Shown: positions 34,841-44,691 of the stretch, piece after piece
How the letters are laid out: each line of letters starts with the position of its first letter
How positions within the stretch are numbered: position 1 is the stretch's first letter
Source: Tautonia marina
Lineage (GTDB): Bacteria > Planctomycetota > Planctomycetia > Isosphaerales > Isosphaeraceae
Direction: 5' to 3'
Assembly: GCF_009177065.1 (NCBI RefSeq)
Contig: NZ_WEZF01000001.1
Coordinates: 434,001 to 498,000 of the forward strand
Length of the DNA: 64,000 nt
The notes under the pieces: model-generated
What the model saw: only the letters and a program-made list of their open reading frames with translations
Databases searched by the model: none
What the model was told of the DNA's origin: nothing
Program-made: the position numbers and the translations under genes

Positions 34841-35060
34841 CTAGGGTCCCTCGGTCAATTTCAGGCCGACGAGCCAGAAGTCCTCACCGTTGATGTAAAA
34901 GGATACAGGACGTCGTTCTCCTTCATTCCAGAGGGTGAAAGAGGTTGTTTGTTCGGAGACGGCCTCGTCGTTCGTGGACACCTCCCAATGCTCCCAATCC
35001 TGACCGTCGAGGAACTGGTCGCGGATCTCGAAGGCGAGAAACAGGGAGGTTTTCGTGTGA
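34841..35060 (-). pseudogene. Coding-like tail in a shifted frame (kinase 3' end)
   Basis: Reading the minus strand one base out of the kinase frame gives a coherent peptide from about 35053 to a TAG stop at 34841: it begins [16 protein letters not shown] and continues with [29 protein letters not shown] and [16 protein letters not shown]. Codon third positions are strongly G/C as in neighbouring genes, whereas the kinase frame over the same bases is a low-complexity Ser/Pro/Arg tail. There is no start codon. It looks like the authentic C-terminus cut off by a frameshift, or a fused remnant of another gene. Confidence 0.6.
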
Positions 35061-37866
35061 GCTGCCGAGACTGAATGCTCAGGTCGTCGGGGTTTGGGGA
35101 CGGAGCGGTTGGCCGATGAGTCGAGGCAGGTGAGTTGACTTCAACAAGTCGCGCAGCGATCTCATCCTTGAGAACCTGGAGTTCGGCAAGCCAAGGCTCA
35201 CCCTCGTCCAGGAGCGAGCGTTCATAGCTGGCACGAGCGGCTTCGAAGTCGCCTGCGTGGAGTTGTAATTGAGCAAGGGCACACCAGTAGAATCCGAAGC
35301 CGCCGTTGAAGTCGGGGTGATCCCCTGCAGCCTGGATGGCCTGGAGGGCGGCTTCAAAATGACCGGTGCGGTGGAGGACCAGGCCGAGCACGCACCAGGC
35401 CCTGGGGCTTCCCAGAAGCGTCACCGCCTCCTGAGCTGCTCGGGTTGCCAGGTCGGAGTCAAAGGGAACCGAGGGAGGAAGGGTGGCGAGGTAGATGGCC
35501 AGGTGTTCGAGCCGTACACAACGTCGGGATTGCTGATAGGTGTCAGGGGGGATGGGAGTCGCCAGAAGATCTCGGAGCCATCGCTCGGAAACCTCGCGGA
35601 TGGTCTCGAATTGACCGAGTGCCCGGCAGGTAACCAGGTAGTGATTCAGGGCGCTGCTGGTCTGAATGTGGGTCGATCCGAAGAGGCGGCGATGGGCTTC
35701 GGCAACCTGTGCGTACAGGAGGATCGCCTCTTCGTTTTGTTGGCGTCGCTGGAGAGTGGTTGCGAGGAACTTGCGGGTGGCGAGGGTTGCGGGATGATCG
35801 GCACCGAGGACGCGATCGCGTCCGGCGACGGCCTGTCGGAGGACACGCTCTGAGTTGACATGATCTGCCTTGCAATACAGAACCCGTCCGAGGACGTGAA
35901 GCGTCTCCAACGTCTCCGGGTGGTTGGGGCCGAGAAGTCGAGTCTGGCCCTGATGAGCATCTTCGAGCAGGGTTTGCGCTTCCCCCATGGGGACTGTCCC
36001 CAGCGTGCGAAGGACCTCATCGGACAGACTGAGGTTTGGAGCTTTTCTGAATCGTTCAAGCAACGCTTTGTTGAACTTGACCAGGAGGACGTGCCCGAGG
36101 GTGGTCATCGAAGCGAGGGTCTGGGGGTGGTTCGGGCCGAGGACGCGGCGGCGGGTTTCCAGCACTCGACGGGCGATCGGTTCGGCTTCCTCGGGGATGG
36201 CGACGAGTCCCAGCGCGTCGGGACACAGTGCGCGGACGACCATTGCCTCGGCGGTGAGGGTTTGAGGGTGGTCGGGGCCGAGATGCTTGGCTCGCAGGGC
36301 GGCGGCGAGCCGAAACTGAGGGGCGGCGTCCTCGTAGCGGCCGAGGTCGTAGTAGGCCCGACCGAGGGCGATCCGGGCGGCGGCCTCGGCGGTTGGCCGG
36401 TGGCCGAACCGCGCGGGGATGGCCGCCTCTCCGGCGACAAAGATGTCTTGAAGTGTGGGAGTCTTACCCTGGAGCCGCTCGGGAGCGGCAGCACCGAAGA
36501 CGTCGTTGACGAGGTACTCGACGACCAGGCCGGTTTCCTCGGCGCTGGCGGCGGCCTGGGCCTCGGCTCGGGTGGCGCGGTGGGCCTGGAGCAGGCTCAG
36601 GACCGTGGCCACGACGAGGATCAGGACGATGAGGACCGAGGAGGTGAGGATGGCTCGGTTGCGGGCAGCGAACTTGTGGAATTGGTAGGAGGCCGAAGGG
36701 GGCCGGGCGAGCACGGGTTCGTTGTCAAGGTGTCGGCGGAGGTCGGCGACGAGGGCGTTGGCGGTCGCGTAGCGGCGGTCGCGTTTCTTTTCCAGGCACT
36801 TCATGACGATCCAGTCGAGGTCGCCCCGGACAGCGATGAGAATGCGGTGAGGGTCGGCCCCTCGGGAGGCTGAGACGGTGGTCAGCGTTTTCCCGAGACC
36901 GTTGAGGCGGCTGCTGGGCGTGACGGGGTCTCGATCGTGGATCAGGTGTCGAATCTGGTCGAGCGCGGCCCGCTGGAATTCCTCGCGCTGGATTGGGGTC
37001 GAGCCGGTCAGAAGTTCGTAGAGAAGAACGCCGAGGCTGTAGATGTCGCTTCGGGTGTCGATGTCGAGGCCGGAGAGCTCGGCCTGCTCGGGACTCATGT
37101 ACTGAGGGGTGCCGACGAGCTGGGCGAAGCCGGTGAACAGGGTCTTGTCGGTGAGGCTCTGGCCGGTGGCCTTGGCGATGCCAAAGTCGATGACCTTGGG
37201 GACTGGCTCGCCGTCGTGGAGGGTGACCAGAATGTTTGACGGCTTCAGATCGCGGTGAATGATCCCTTTTTGATGGGCGTGTTGCACTGCCTGACAGACT
37301 CGTATGAACAGGTCGAGGCGTGCTCGGATACCGAGACGATTGTGGTCACAGAACTCGGTGATCGGAATGCCCCGAACCAGCTCCATGACGAAGTAGGGGC
37401 GGCCAAGTTCGGTGGTGCCGGCGTCGAGCACGCGAGCGATGTTCGGGTGGTCCATCATCGCCAGCGCCTGGCGTTCGGCCTCGAAGCGGGCGATGACCTG
37501 CCGGGTATCCATCCCTGGCTTGATGACTTTCAGGGCGACGCGGCGGCGGACCGGCGTTTGCTGATCGGCCATGTAGACGGTGCCCATCCCCCCTTCGCCG
37601 ATCGGCTCCAGGAGCGTGTAAGGGCCGATGACCGTGCCGGTGGCCTCGATCGAAGGTTCGGTCACAAGGCCGCTCGGCTCGGTCGAGATCAGGTCGGCGG
37701 GCTGCCCGTTCAGGAAGTTGCCGGCGTGGCGATGCGACTGGAGCAGGGCGTCGATCCTGGCCCTCAGCTCGGGGTTGCCGTTGCAGGCCCGGTCGAGGAA
37801 CACGAGCTGGGCGGCGGGGTCCTCGAAGTCGAGGGCTTCCATGAAGATGGTGCGCTCACTCGTCAT
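34861..37866 (-). CDS. Ser/Thr protein kinase with TPR-like repeats
   Basis: A 1001-residue Hanks-type kinase: Gly-rich loop GEGGMGTVY (90-98), Lys113, HRDLKPSN with Asp206, DFG at 227-229, and [11 protein letters not shown] in the activation segment. A transmembrane segment follows near residues 398-420 ([15 protein letters not shown]), then ~500 residues of helical TPR-like repeats (HPNHPQTL-type motifs such as [16 protein letters not shown]). The start is placed at 37866, with GGGAG ~8 bases upstream. The last ~95 residues in this frame are atypical, and a shifted frame reads better, so the true end may differ. The ECF sigma gene lies 107 bp upstream on the same strand, the common kinase/sigma pairing of planctomycetes. 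Confidence 0.88.
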   Translation of the reverse strand: MTSERTIFMEALDFEDPAAQLVFLDRACNGNPELRARIDALLQSHRHAGNFLNGQPADLISTEPSGLVTEPSIEATGTVIGPYTLLEPIGEGGMGTVYMADQQTPVRRRVALKVIKPGMDTRQVIARFEAERQALAMMDHPNIARVLDAGTTELGRPYFVMELVRGIPITEFCDHNRLGIRARLDLFIRVCQAVQHAHQKGIIHRDLKPSNILVTLHDGEPVPKVIDFGIAKATGQSLTDKTLFTGFAQLVGTPQYMSPEQAELSGLDIDTRSDIYSLGVLLYELLTGSTPIQREEFQRAALDQIRHLIHDRDPVTPSSRLNGLGKTLTTVSASRGADPHRILIAVRGDLDWIVMKCLEKKRDRRYATANALVADLRRHLDNEPVLARPPSASYQFHKFAARNRAILTSSVLIVLILVVATVLSLLQAHRATRAEAQAAASAEETGLVVEYLVNDVFGAAAPERLQGKTPTLQDIFVAGEAAIPARFGHRPTAEAAARIALGRAYYDLGRYEDAAPQFRLAAALRAKHLGPDHPQTLTAEAMVVRALCPDALGLVAIPEEAEPIARRVLETRRRVLGPNHPQTLASMTTLGHVLLVKFNKALLERFRKAPNLSLSDEVLRTLGTVPMGEAQTLLEDAHQGQTRLLGPNHPETLETLHVLGRVLYCKADHVNSERVLRQAVAGRDRVLGADHPATLATRKFLATTLQRRQQNEEAILLYAQVAEAHRRLFGSTHIQTSSALNHYLVTCRALGQFETIREVSERWLRDLLATPIPPDTYQQSRRCVRLEHLAIYLATLPPSVPFDSDLATRAAQEAVTLLGSPRAWCVLGLVLHRTGHFEAALQAIQAAGDHPDFNGGFGFYWCALAQLQLHAGDFEAARASYERSLLDEGEPWLAELQVLKDEIAARLVEVNSPASTHRPTAPSPNPDDLSIQSRQLTRKPPCFSPSRSATSSSTVRIGSIGRCPRTTRPSPNKQPLSPSGMKENDVLYPFTSTVRTSGSSA

Positions 37867-37973
37867 CACAGCACTCCCGAGCCAAAGCAGGCGGACCATC
37901 CGCCTGAGAGTTCATGCGATTCTTGAGGGGAGATCACGCCAAGATTTCGAAAAAAATTGTTCCGGCTGGTGTG

Positions 37974-38531
37974 TCACTCCTCGGTCAGTTCATGGTGAAG
38001 CCAGGCCCGCGCATAGGCCCAGTGGCGGTCGACGGTCCGGGGAGCGATGTCGAGGACCTCGGCAATCTCGGCGATCGAGAGACCGGCAAAATAGCGGAGC
38101 TTCACGACCTCGGCCGAGGTCGCGTCGTGCTGGGCAAGTACATCGAGCGCATCGTTGAGGGCGACCAGGTCGGGCTCGGACGACGGGAGGGAATCGATGG
38201 TGGCCTCGAAATCAATTCGCTGGTGGGTGCCGCCGTGCCGGAGACGGCGCTTGCGGCGGTAGCGATCGACGAGGATGCGGCGCATGGCTTCGGCGGCGGC
38301 CTTATAAAAGTGGCCCCGACCGTCCCAGTTGCTCGGTGAGGAAGGTCCGATGAGTCGGAGATAGGCCTCGTGTACCAGGGCGGTGGCCTGAAGGGTTTGC
38401 CCGGGGCGTTCACGGGCCAGTTGCGCGGCGGCGAGTGTGCGGAGTTCGTCGTAGACGAGAGGGAGCAGTTGCTCGGAGGCGAGAGGGTCTCCCCGCTCGA
38501 TCGCCAGAAGGATCCGGGTCAGATCATTCAT
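37974..38531 (-). CDS. ECF-type RNA polymerase sigma factor
   Basis: A 185-residue sigma70-like factor of the planctomycete kinase-associated type. Region 2 covers LPLVYDELRTLAAAQLARERPGQTLQATALVHEAYLRL (residues ~25-62) with RGHFYKAAAEAMRRILVDRYRRKRR. Region 4 has a helix-turn-helix, LRYFAGLSIAEIAEVLDIAPRTVDRHWAYARAWL. The start is taken at 38531; a longer frame to 38591 is possible. It heads the kinase gene, so the two are probably co-transcribed and functionally linked. Confidence 0.9.
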   Translation of the reverse strand: MNDLTRILLAIERGDPLASEQLLPLVYDELRTLAAAQLARERPGQTLQATALVHEAYLRLIGPSSPSNWDGRGHFYKAAAEAMRRILVDRYRRKRRLRHGGTHQRIDFEATIDSLPSSEPDLVALNDALDVLAQHDATSAEVVKLRYFAGLSIAEIAEVLDIAPRTVDRHWAYARAWLHHELTEE

Positions 38532-38663
38532 CGGCACCGACCCATCTCGAAGGGACCTTGGATGGGCGTGCAACTTCACTGTCGCACACATTCAGAAGAA
38601 TCACACCACAGTGAAGATAAACCCGTTGATCCCGGGTCGCAATTCCGCATCGTCCTGAATTTC

Positions 38664-39932
38664 TTATTCGACGGAGCCTGATTCGGAGTGGGATTGACGG
38701 ATGCGGGATGAGCAGAGGGATGCCGGTGTGAGGTAGTTGTGAAGATTGGACGACGGGGGGTGTCCGGGAGCCTCTGGGGAGAGGGGCTCGGAAGGGTCGA
38801 GAGGCGTCGGGTTGGGGGCGAGCGCGGTTGCGGTTTCGAGAATCGAGAGTGCAGGGTCGGGGCCGCCCATGGGAAGCAGGATGAGGACCTCTGCGCCGGG
38901 GGAGGCGTTGGTCAGGGTGATCCAGCCGCCGTGGGCTTCGATGATCCGCCGGGTGATTGACAGTCCCAGGCCCGAACCCTCGTGGCGGGTGGTGAAGAAG
39001 GGTTTGAATGCCTGGCGACGGATCTGGGGGGAGAAGCCGGGGCCGTTGTCCCGCACGGTGATCCAAAGCGCCGGTTTTCCCTCGGGGGTGATGGCCTGGC
39101 ATTGAACCCGGATTTCGACCGGATCGGTGCCGCAGTGGAGCGAGTTCTCGAACAGGTTGCGAAAGACCTGCTTCATCCGAAAGGAATCGGCCAGGCAATC
39201 TCGAGCTTCGGGGGCCCCCTGAAGAATGAGCCGAGCCGAGCGGCCCTCTCGGCGGGCTTCGAGATCGTTCCAGGCGTCTCGGGCGACGCGGTAGAGGTCG
39301 CAGGGGCGGAGATCAAGCTGAAGGGGACCGGCCTGGCTGCGGAGGTCGCCGAACAGCCGCTCCAGGTCGCGGCAGCCGGCGAGGCCGGTTTCGAGGACGG
39401 GAGCCAGATCGGGGTCGCCGTCGCAGGTGAGCTTTGCCAGTTGAAGGGCGATCTTGGTGCGGTTCAGGGCGTTGCGTCCTTCATGGGCCAGAACGACCAG
39501 CATTTGCCCGAGCGAGGCTAGTTGCTCGGCGGCCTGGGCGCGCTGTTCGGCCTCTCGAAGCCGAGCGATTCGCTGAAGACTGGCGCGCAGGGCGTCGGCT
39601 TCAAGCGGTTTCGTCAGATAGTCGACGACCCCAACCCGGAGGGCGGCCAGCAGCCCTTCGTGTTCACACGACGCGGTGAGCAGAATGATGGCGCAGTGGG
39701 GAGCCAGCAGTCGGAGGCGGGGCAGCAGAACATCGATGGTGCCGTCGGGGAATCGACGGTCGAGCAGGGCGATATCAAAGTGACTCCACTCGTCAGGCCC
39801 CAGGGCGTTGATCTCGGCGATCGAGCCGGCGAGGGTGACGCGAAAACCGTCCTGCTCCAGGAGATCGTGGAGCGTTTCCCGGGCATCGACATCATCTTCA
39901 ACAACCAAAATCTCGAGGGTTCCCGCGATCAT
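38664..39932 (-). CDS. Receiver-histidine kinase hybrid
   Basis: A soluble 422-residue kinase. The receiver (1-120) has Asp58 (LLDRRFP) and LTKPL. A short coiled coil follows, then an H box with His150 (LAHEGRNALNR) of the HWE/NtrB-like group, N box (NLFENSLHCG), G1 (RDNGPGF), and G2 (GSGLGLSI). The C-terminal ~60 residues are Pro/Ser-rich. The start at 39932 has AAGGA 8 bases upstream. A single-domain receiver gene lies 231 bp upstream on the same strand. The ECF sigma gene lies 132 bp downstream. Confidence 0.86.
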   Translation of the reverse strand: MIAGTLEILVVEDDVDARETLHDLLEQDGFRVTLAGSIAEINALGPDEWSHFDIALLDRRFPDGTIDVLLPRLRLLAPHCAIILLTASCEHEGLLAALRVGVVDYLTKPLEADALRASLQRIARLREAEQRAQAAEQLASLGQMLVVLAHEGRNALNRTKIALQLAKLTCDGDPDLAPVLETGLAGCRDLERLFGDLRSQAGPLQLDLRPCDLYRVARDAWNDLEARREGRSARLILQGAPEARDCLADSFRMKQVFRNLFENSLHCGTDPVEIRVQCQAITPEGKPALWITVRDNGPGFSPQIRRQAFKPFFTTRHEGSGLGLSITRRIIEAHGGWITLTNASPGAEVLILLPMGGPDPALSILETATALAPNPTPLDPSEPLSPEAPGHPPSSNLHNYLTPASLCSSRIRQSHSESGSVE

Positions 39933-40163
39933 TGGGGGAGTCCTTCGTGGTGCGCAGGCAACGCCAGGAGGATGCGGACACAGGGCACCTTCCTTCTCCA
40001 TCCACCTCGAACACCATGACGAGGAACGGCTGGAACGGCGCGGCACTGACGGATGCCTGGGGAAATCCCGTCGGGACGTCGAGCGGGGCATGGGTGTGTT
40101 CGCCAGCGAGGACACACACGACAGCGGCCCGGACTTCCTGATCGCGGCGAGGCGCGAACGCGA

Positions 40164-40565
40164 TTACGAACACGCCACCGTAGGCAGAGGAGACCGAACC
40201 GTCGAGAACAACTGAGTGGCGATGCGAATGACCAGCGAGCTGGGATGAACCGGTTTACTCAGGCAAACGATGGGGGAAAGTCCGAGGCGGTCGGCCAGCG
40301 CCTTCGACCGTTCTTGACCGATTGCCACGACGGCCGGGGGCATCAGCGATTGACCTTCCTGGATCAGGCGAAGCACACCATCTCCACCGCCCCAGGCAAG
40401 ATCGGCGTCGATCACGAGGACCTCGGGCCGGAAAGATCGCAAGCGATCCAGGCACTCCAGACCGTCGTTGGCGGTTTCCACCTGGAATCCGAGCGACAAA
40501 AAATAGTCTGCCAGATCCGAACGGAGCGTGGGGTCGGACTCGGCGAGGAGCAGATGAACGGACAT
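40164..40565 (-). CDS. Stand-alone receiver protein
   Basis: 133 residues, essentially one CheY-like receiver: the acidic pocket AESDP, phospho-acceptor Asp53 (VLVIDADL), and CLSKPVHP as the conserved Lys motif. There is no output domain, so it should relay phosphate or bind a partner. It is divergent from the PAS-kinase gene at 40848 across a gap of 282 bp that has an A/T-rich stretch near 40575-40605. Confidence 0.85.
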   Translation of the reverse strand: MSVHLLLAESDPTLRSDLADYFLSLGFQVETANDGLECLDRLRSFRPEVLVIDADLAWGGGDGVLRLIQEGQSLMPPAVVAIGQERSKALADRLGLSPIVCLSKPVHPSSLVIRIATQLFSTVRSPLPTVACS

Positions 40566-40847
40566 GGATTTTGCCTAGTTAAAAAGTTATGAAGATATAA
40601 AAGGTAGTCGCACGTCCATGCGAGTCGCCAACACATGGTCTGGCGTTCTCCTCCAATGTCAACGGTATGGCAAGACGCAGGGTGGTGCAATCGGGAGAAT
40701 CATGAACTGGCTGTGGTGAATTCCCCGACAACGGTGGCTGAAGTTGCTGGGCGCAGCGGTTCGGATGGGTATGGTGGAGGGTGGGCGTGTGGGGTGTGTG
40801 AGTGACTGGTGAGGGGTTGCCAGGCCACGGAGTGCGGGAGGTGTTCT

Positions 40848-42302
40848 GTGGCTCGTCGTGATGCAGACGAATCTCTGGATGCGATGAATGAGGTGGTTCG
40901 AGCTGTGCTCGAAGCATTTCCGGCACATATTTGTATTCTGAATGAAGAAGGAGTGATCGTTGCGGTCAATCGGCGTTGGAATCAGTTTGCCCGTGAGAAT
41001 GGCGGCGATCTGAAACGGTGTGGGTTGGGGGCGAATTACCTGGAGGTCTGTCGGAGGGCCGCGAAGGACGGGGATGCCGGAGGGGCCGAGGCACTGGCGG
41101 GCATTGAGGATGTGCTGGCGGGTCGTCGCGAGTCGTTTACGCTGGAAGCGGGATGCCACGGTGCCGAGAAGAACCGGTGGTTCTTGATGCTGGCGGCTCC
41201 GCTGCGGACGAATCATGGAGGAACGATTATCTCGCATGTGGATATTACGGAGCAAAAGGAGGTGGAGCTGGCGCTTCACGAGAGTGAGTACCGGCTCCGC
41301 ACGGTCATCGAGACGGCCGCAGAGGGGATCCTGTCGATGAATTCCGCAGGGGTTGTTGATGCGTTTAATGCCGCGGCCGAGCAAATCTCCGGATACAGCC
41401 GCGCGGAAGTCATCGGGAACAGTATTTCGATGTTGATGCCATCACTTTCCTGGGCGGTGCATGAAGGGGGCCAGGAGCATCTCCGGCCGGTGGAGCCGGG
41501 GCGACTGCTTGGTCGGGTGCCTCTGGTGGTGATCGAGTGCAAGGACGGCAGCAGCGTGCCGGTCGAGCTGTCGATCAGCAAGGTTGATGAACTCGACCTG
41601 TACTCGGTGATCATTCGCGATTTGACCGAGCACCGAGCGATGCAGGAGCAATTACTGACGATTGCCGAGCAGGAGCAGCGGCGGATTGGACAGGACCTGC
41701 ACGACGACGTGGGCCAGGAATTGACCGGGCTGGCGCTGATGGTCGAGTCGCTTGTTGAGGCGATGGAGGAAAGTCACTCACCTGAGATCGAGCTGGTGCA
41801 TCGGGTGAGTGAAGGACTACGGCGCGTTCAGGAAGGGATGCGAAACCTGAGCCGGGGCCTGATGCCGGTCGAGGTGGATGCCGAGGGGCTGATGTCTGCC
41901 CTGAACGACCTGGCAGCGCGGATCGGGGCGAATCATGAACTGACCTGTCAGTTTGAATGCCGGGAACCGGTGCGGTTGGAGAACAATCAGACGGCCACAC
42001 AGTTGTACCGGATTGCTCAGGAGGCGGTGGCCAACGCGGTTCGTCACGCTCAGGCTCGGCGGATTGTGCTTCAGTTAACCCAGGAGAAGGATCAGGTGCG
42101 GCTGGAGATTCGTGATGATGGCCCTGGCCTTTGGAATCCGGGAGAGCAACACGGTGAAGGCATGGGATTGCAGTTCATGCGGAACCGGGCGGAGTTGATC
42201 GGGGCACGGTTGCAGATCGAAGCATGCGAAGGACGCGGAACCAGGGTCGTTTGCTCGGTTCAAGGGAGGAATGATCATGGAGTGCGAGCCGATCTGGAGT
42301 GA
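40848..42302 (+). CDS. PAS-PAS histidine kinase, NarL-partner type (HisKA_3)
   Basis: A 484-residue soluble kinase. Two PAS domains (~15-130 and ~140-260; the second is followed by VIIRDLTEHR) precede the HisKA_3 dimerisation domain with EQEQRRIGQDLHDDVGQ, in which His285 is the phosphorylation site, and an HATPase domain with YRIAQEAVANAVRHAQA, RDDGPGL and GMGLQFMRNRAE. The start is a GTG at 40848 preceded by GGGAGGT; an earlier GTG at 40809 has no such site. It overlaps the start of the response regulator gene by about 26 bp, so the two are translationally coupled. Confidence 0.9.
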   Translation: MARRDADESLDAMNEVVRAVLEAFPAHICILNEEGVIVAVNRRWNQFARENGGDLKRCGLGANYLEVCRRAAKDGDAGGAEALAGIEDVLAGRRESFTLEAGCHGAEKNRWFLMLAAPLRTNHGGTIISHVDITEQKEVELALHESEYRLRTVIETAAEGILSMNSAGVVDAFNAAAEQISGYSRAEVIGNSISMLMPSLSWAVHEGGQEHLRPVEPGRLLGRVPLVVIECKDGSSVPVELSISKVDELDLYSVIIRDLTEHRAMQEQLLTIAEQEQRRIGQDLHDDVGQELTGLALMVESLVEAMEESHSPEIELVHRVSEGLRRVQEGMRNLSRGLMPVEVDAEGLMSALNDLAARIGANHELTCQFECREPVRLENNQTATQLYRIAQEAVANAVRHAQARRIVLQLTQEKDQVRLEIRDDGPGLWNPGEQHGEGMGLQFMRNRAELIGARLQIEACEGRGTRVVCSVQGRNDHGVRADLE

Positions 42303-42990
42303 CGCCTCGGACGTTCCTGCCCGAGTCTTGATTGTTGACGATCATCCGGCGGTTCGGGAGGGGCTGGGCTTTCGAATTGCCCGATGCCCTGATCTGGTCG
42401 TCTGTGGCGAGGCGGCCGATCTGAGCGGCGCGCTGTCCGAGATCGAGGCGACGAATCCGGACGTGGCGGTGGTGGACATCGCGCTCGGAGCCGAGAGCGG
42501 CCTCGATCTGATCCGACGCCTGAGGAGTCGGCATCCGCCGGTGAAGTCGCTGGTCTGGTCGATGTATCCCGAGTCGCTGTATGCCGAGCGGGCCCTTCGA
42601 GCCGGAGCGATGGGGTACATCACCAAGCAAGCGGCGACGGGGCGGATTATCGAGGCCATCCGGCGCGTTCTGGCCGGCGAGATTTTCCTGAGTGAGACCG
42701 CCGCCCATCAGATGTTGCGTCGAGTGGTCGGGAGCGGGAGCAGCCACGGCGAGATCAGCACCGAGATCCCCTCGCCCGAGGCCACGCTTTCTGACCGCGA
42801 ACTGGATGTGTTGCGGCTCATCGGTTCGGGGTTGACGACCTCGGAGGTCGCTGAGCGTTTGCACCTGAGCGTGCACACGATCGACACCTATCGGCAGCGG
42901 ATCAAGATCAAGCTGGGCCTGCGCAATGGGGCCGAGTTGGTCCGAGCGGCGACGCAGTGGGTCCTGGAATCGCGCTGGCCCGTCATCTGA
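42277..42990 (+). CDS. NarL/FixJ-family response regulator
   Basis: A 237-residue regulator. The receiver has Asp67 (VVDIALGAESGLDLI) and an ITKQA motif; the LuxR-type helix-turn-helix spans LSDRELDVLRLIGSGLTTSEVAERLHLSVHTIDTYRQRI. Of two close ATGs (42271 and 42277), the second is favoured because GGGAGG is 7 bases upstream of it. It pairs with the overlapping PAS-kinase. Confidence 0.92.
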   Translation: MECEPIWSDASDVPARVLIVDDHPAVREGLGFRIARCPDLVVCGEAADLSGALSEIEATNPDVAVVDIALGAESGLDLIRRLRSRHPPVKSLVWSMYPESLYAERALRAGAMGYITKQAATGRIIEAIRRVLAGEIFLSETAAHQMLRRVVGSGSSHGEISTEIPSPEATLSDRELDVLRLIGSGLTTSEVAERLHLSVHTIDTYRQRIKIKLGLRNGAELVRAATQWVLESRWPVI

Positions 42991-43086
42991 GGGAGAAGGC
43001 GGTCGGGACCGATCGGAGGCCGGACCCCGATCTGGAATCCTTTGGGGGGAGTGCGGAGGGAACGCCTGCGGAATCGTCCTTCGAAC

Positions 43087-43446
43087 TCAATAGCGTGGAA
43101 CCGAGGGGTCGATGATCTGTGACCAGGCGTCGATCCCGCCCTCAAGGTTAATGACGTCTGCAAGGCCCTGGCTGGCGAGCCAGCGAGCGGTGGCGAGCGA
43201 TCGGACACCATGATGGCAGTAGATCACCAGCGGACGATCGCCGAGGCACCGGCGAAGCAGATCAAAGCGGCCGGAAATCTCGCCAATCGGCACATGAATA
43301 TCAAGCACGCTTGAGGGGGCGTCGATGGCGCAGCAGTGGCGTTCCAGGTCCTCGCGGACATCGAGCAAGACCAGGGGCAGTCCGGCATCGAGATGTTCTT
43401 TCAGATCCTGCGGTGACCAGTGAGGGATCTCAATTGCCTGGTTCAT
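43087..43446 (-). CDS. Rhodanese-like sulfurtransferase domain protein
   Basis: A 119-residue single-domain rhodanese with active-site Cys77 in the loop CHHGVRS and the family openings LLDVRED and HVPIGEISGR. It probably moves sulfane sulfur, or binds it; the partner is unknown. It lies 34 bp upstream? of nothing on its strand and immediately downstream of the TVP38-like membrane protein gene, so the two may be co-transcribed. Confidence 0.9.
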   Translation of the reverse strand: MNQAIEIPHWSPQDLKEHLDAGLPLVLLDVREDLERHCCAIDAPSSVLDIHVPIGEISGRFDLLRRCLGDRPLVIYCHHGVRSLATARWLASQGLADVINLEGGIDAWSQIIDPSVPRY

Positions 43447-43480
43447 CAGGGCAGCACTCCCGAGGGTAGGAGAGGGGGAT

Positions 43481-44257
43481 TCAGGGGGATCGGGGAGGGT
43501 CGGTCGGGGGATTCAAGGGGGAGTCGTTGCCGGCTTCCGCACTGGCCAGGGCCAGCGCCCGGGTTGCGATCACGGCAAGAACCGTCGCTGTCAGGAGCGC
43601 GGAGAGCAGAAGGATGGCCCACCAGCCCCAGCCGAGATTGGCCGGCCGAGTGTCGCTGGCCGAGGCACCGATGAAGGCGATGACGACGGTGCCCGGAGCC
43701 ATCCCGACGAGGCTGTACAGCACATAGGTCGTAAAGCGAACACCTGTTAATCCTAACGCGTAATTCAACACATTGAACGGAACGGCCGGAGAGAGCCTGA
43801 GCAAGAGGACCACCCAGGCCCCCCGCTGGGCCACCGCCCGGTCGAGGGATCGGAAGCGGCGGTCGGCTTCGATCCGGCGTCGGATCGCCTGGCGGGCGAA
43901 CCGACGCGAGACGAGGAAGGCGACCGACGCCCCCGTCACGGCCGAGAACAGGGCCAGCCCCGCGCCGAGCAACGGACCGTACAGGTAGCCGCCGGCCAGT
44001 GTCAGGACCGTGCCCGGCGCCATCACGACCACGGCCGACACGTAGACGGCCACGAAGACGAGATAGCCCCACCAGCCGGCCCGATCAATCGCCGGCAGCA
44101 GGCGCAGCTCGACCCAGTCCGAGACGGGCAAGCTTCGCCAGAGCAGAGCAAGCCCGAACAAGATCAAGGGGAGCAGCAACCACCGGAGGGCCGGATGGAG
44201 CGAAACGCGTTGAGCGTGGTGACGGCCGAGCGTCTCGTCGGTCTCCTCCTTGCTCAT
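43481..44257 (-). CDS. TVP38/TMEM64 (DedA-like) membrane protein
   Basis: A 258-residue integral membrane protein with about six hydrophobic segments. Family signatures are FVAVYVSAVVVMAPGTVLTLAGGYLYGPLLG, the FLVSRRFAR segment and the RLSPAVPFNVLNYALGLTGVRFTTYV stretch. Members of this group act in lipid scrambling or membrane homeostasis. The start is taken at 44257; an upstream Met at 44305 is possible. It overlaps no gene; the rhodanese gene follows 34 bp downstream. Confidence 0.86.
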   Translation of the reverse strand: MSKEETDETLGRHHAQRVSLHPALRWLLLPLILFGLALLWRSLPVSDWVELRLLPAIDRAGWWGYLVFVAVYVSAVVVMAPGTVLTLAGGYLYGPLLGAGLALFSAVTGASVAFLVSRRFARQAIRRRIEADRRFRSLDRAVAQRGAWVVLLLRLSPAVPFNVLNYALGLTGVRFTTYVLYSLVGMAPGTVVIAFIGASASDTRPANLGWGWWAILLLSALLTATVLAVIATRALALASAEAGNDSPLNPPTDPPRSP

Positions 44258-44691
44258 GGCATGTCTTCTACGCACAAGGTCGGTGAGGAGGACCCATGTT
44301 CCCAAAAATCAACGCGTGCCTATGAATCCATGGTCGCTTGGACTCTGCCACGCAGGCAGGAGCAGGAACTGGAATTCCGAGGTCGAGAACGGGGGACGTG
44401 CCGGGGACCCCGTGATCTGCTCTGAGTGTTGAGGGCAAGGAGGGGATCAGAAGCTGCACTCAAACCCGCCTGGAACTCGGGTCCGAGCCGTTCCCGCGTT
44501 ACGGGGGCCGATTGTGGAGGGAAAGGGGGGGCTGCGTCGACCTGCGGCCCCCGATGCTCGAACCGCTCGATCGGAGAGGACGGATTGCGAAGGCCAGCCC
44601 CCCCTGGGCCTTCGGAAGGAGCAGGGGGGGCTGGGCGATCACGCCCATCCGATCGAGGCATGGGATGAACCTGAGAACCGATGGTCGAGGG
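44258..44691. other. Non-coding gap with strong hairpin
   Basis: No gene is supported. The region carries runs of G and C, and the perfect hairpin at 44594-44634. The remaining sequence (including the upstream region of the TVP38-like gene) shows nothing else. Confidence 0.5.
44594..44634 (-). terminator. 13-bp perfect hairpin after the DUF3500 gene
   Basis: CCAGCCCCCCCTG pairs with CAGGGGGGGCTGG, and the loop itself contains CCTT/AAGG pairing around CGG. It lies 58 bp past the stop of the minus-strand DUF3500 gene. It has no T tract. Confidence 0.5.
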
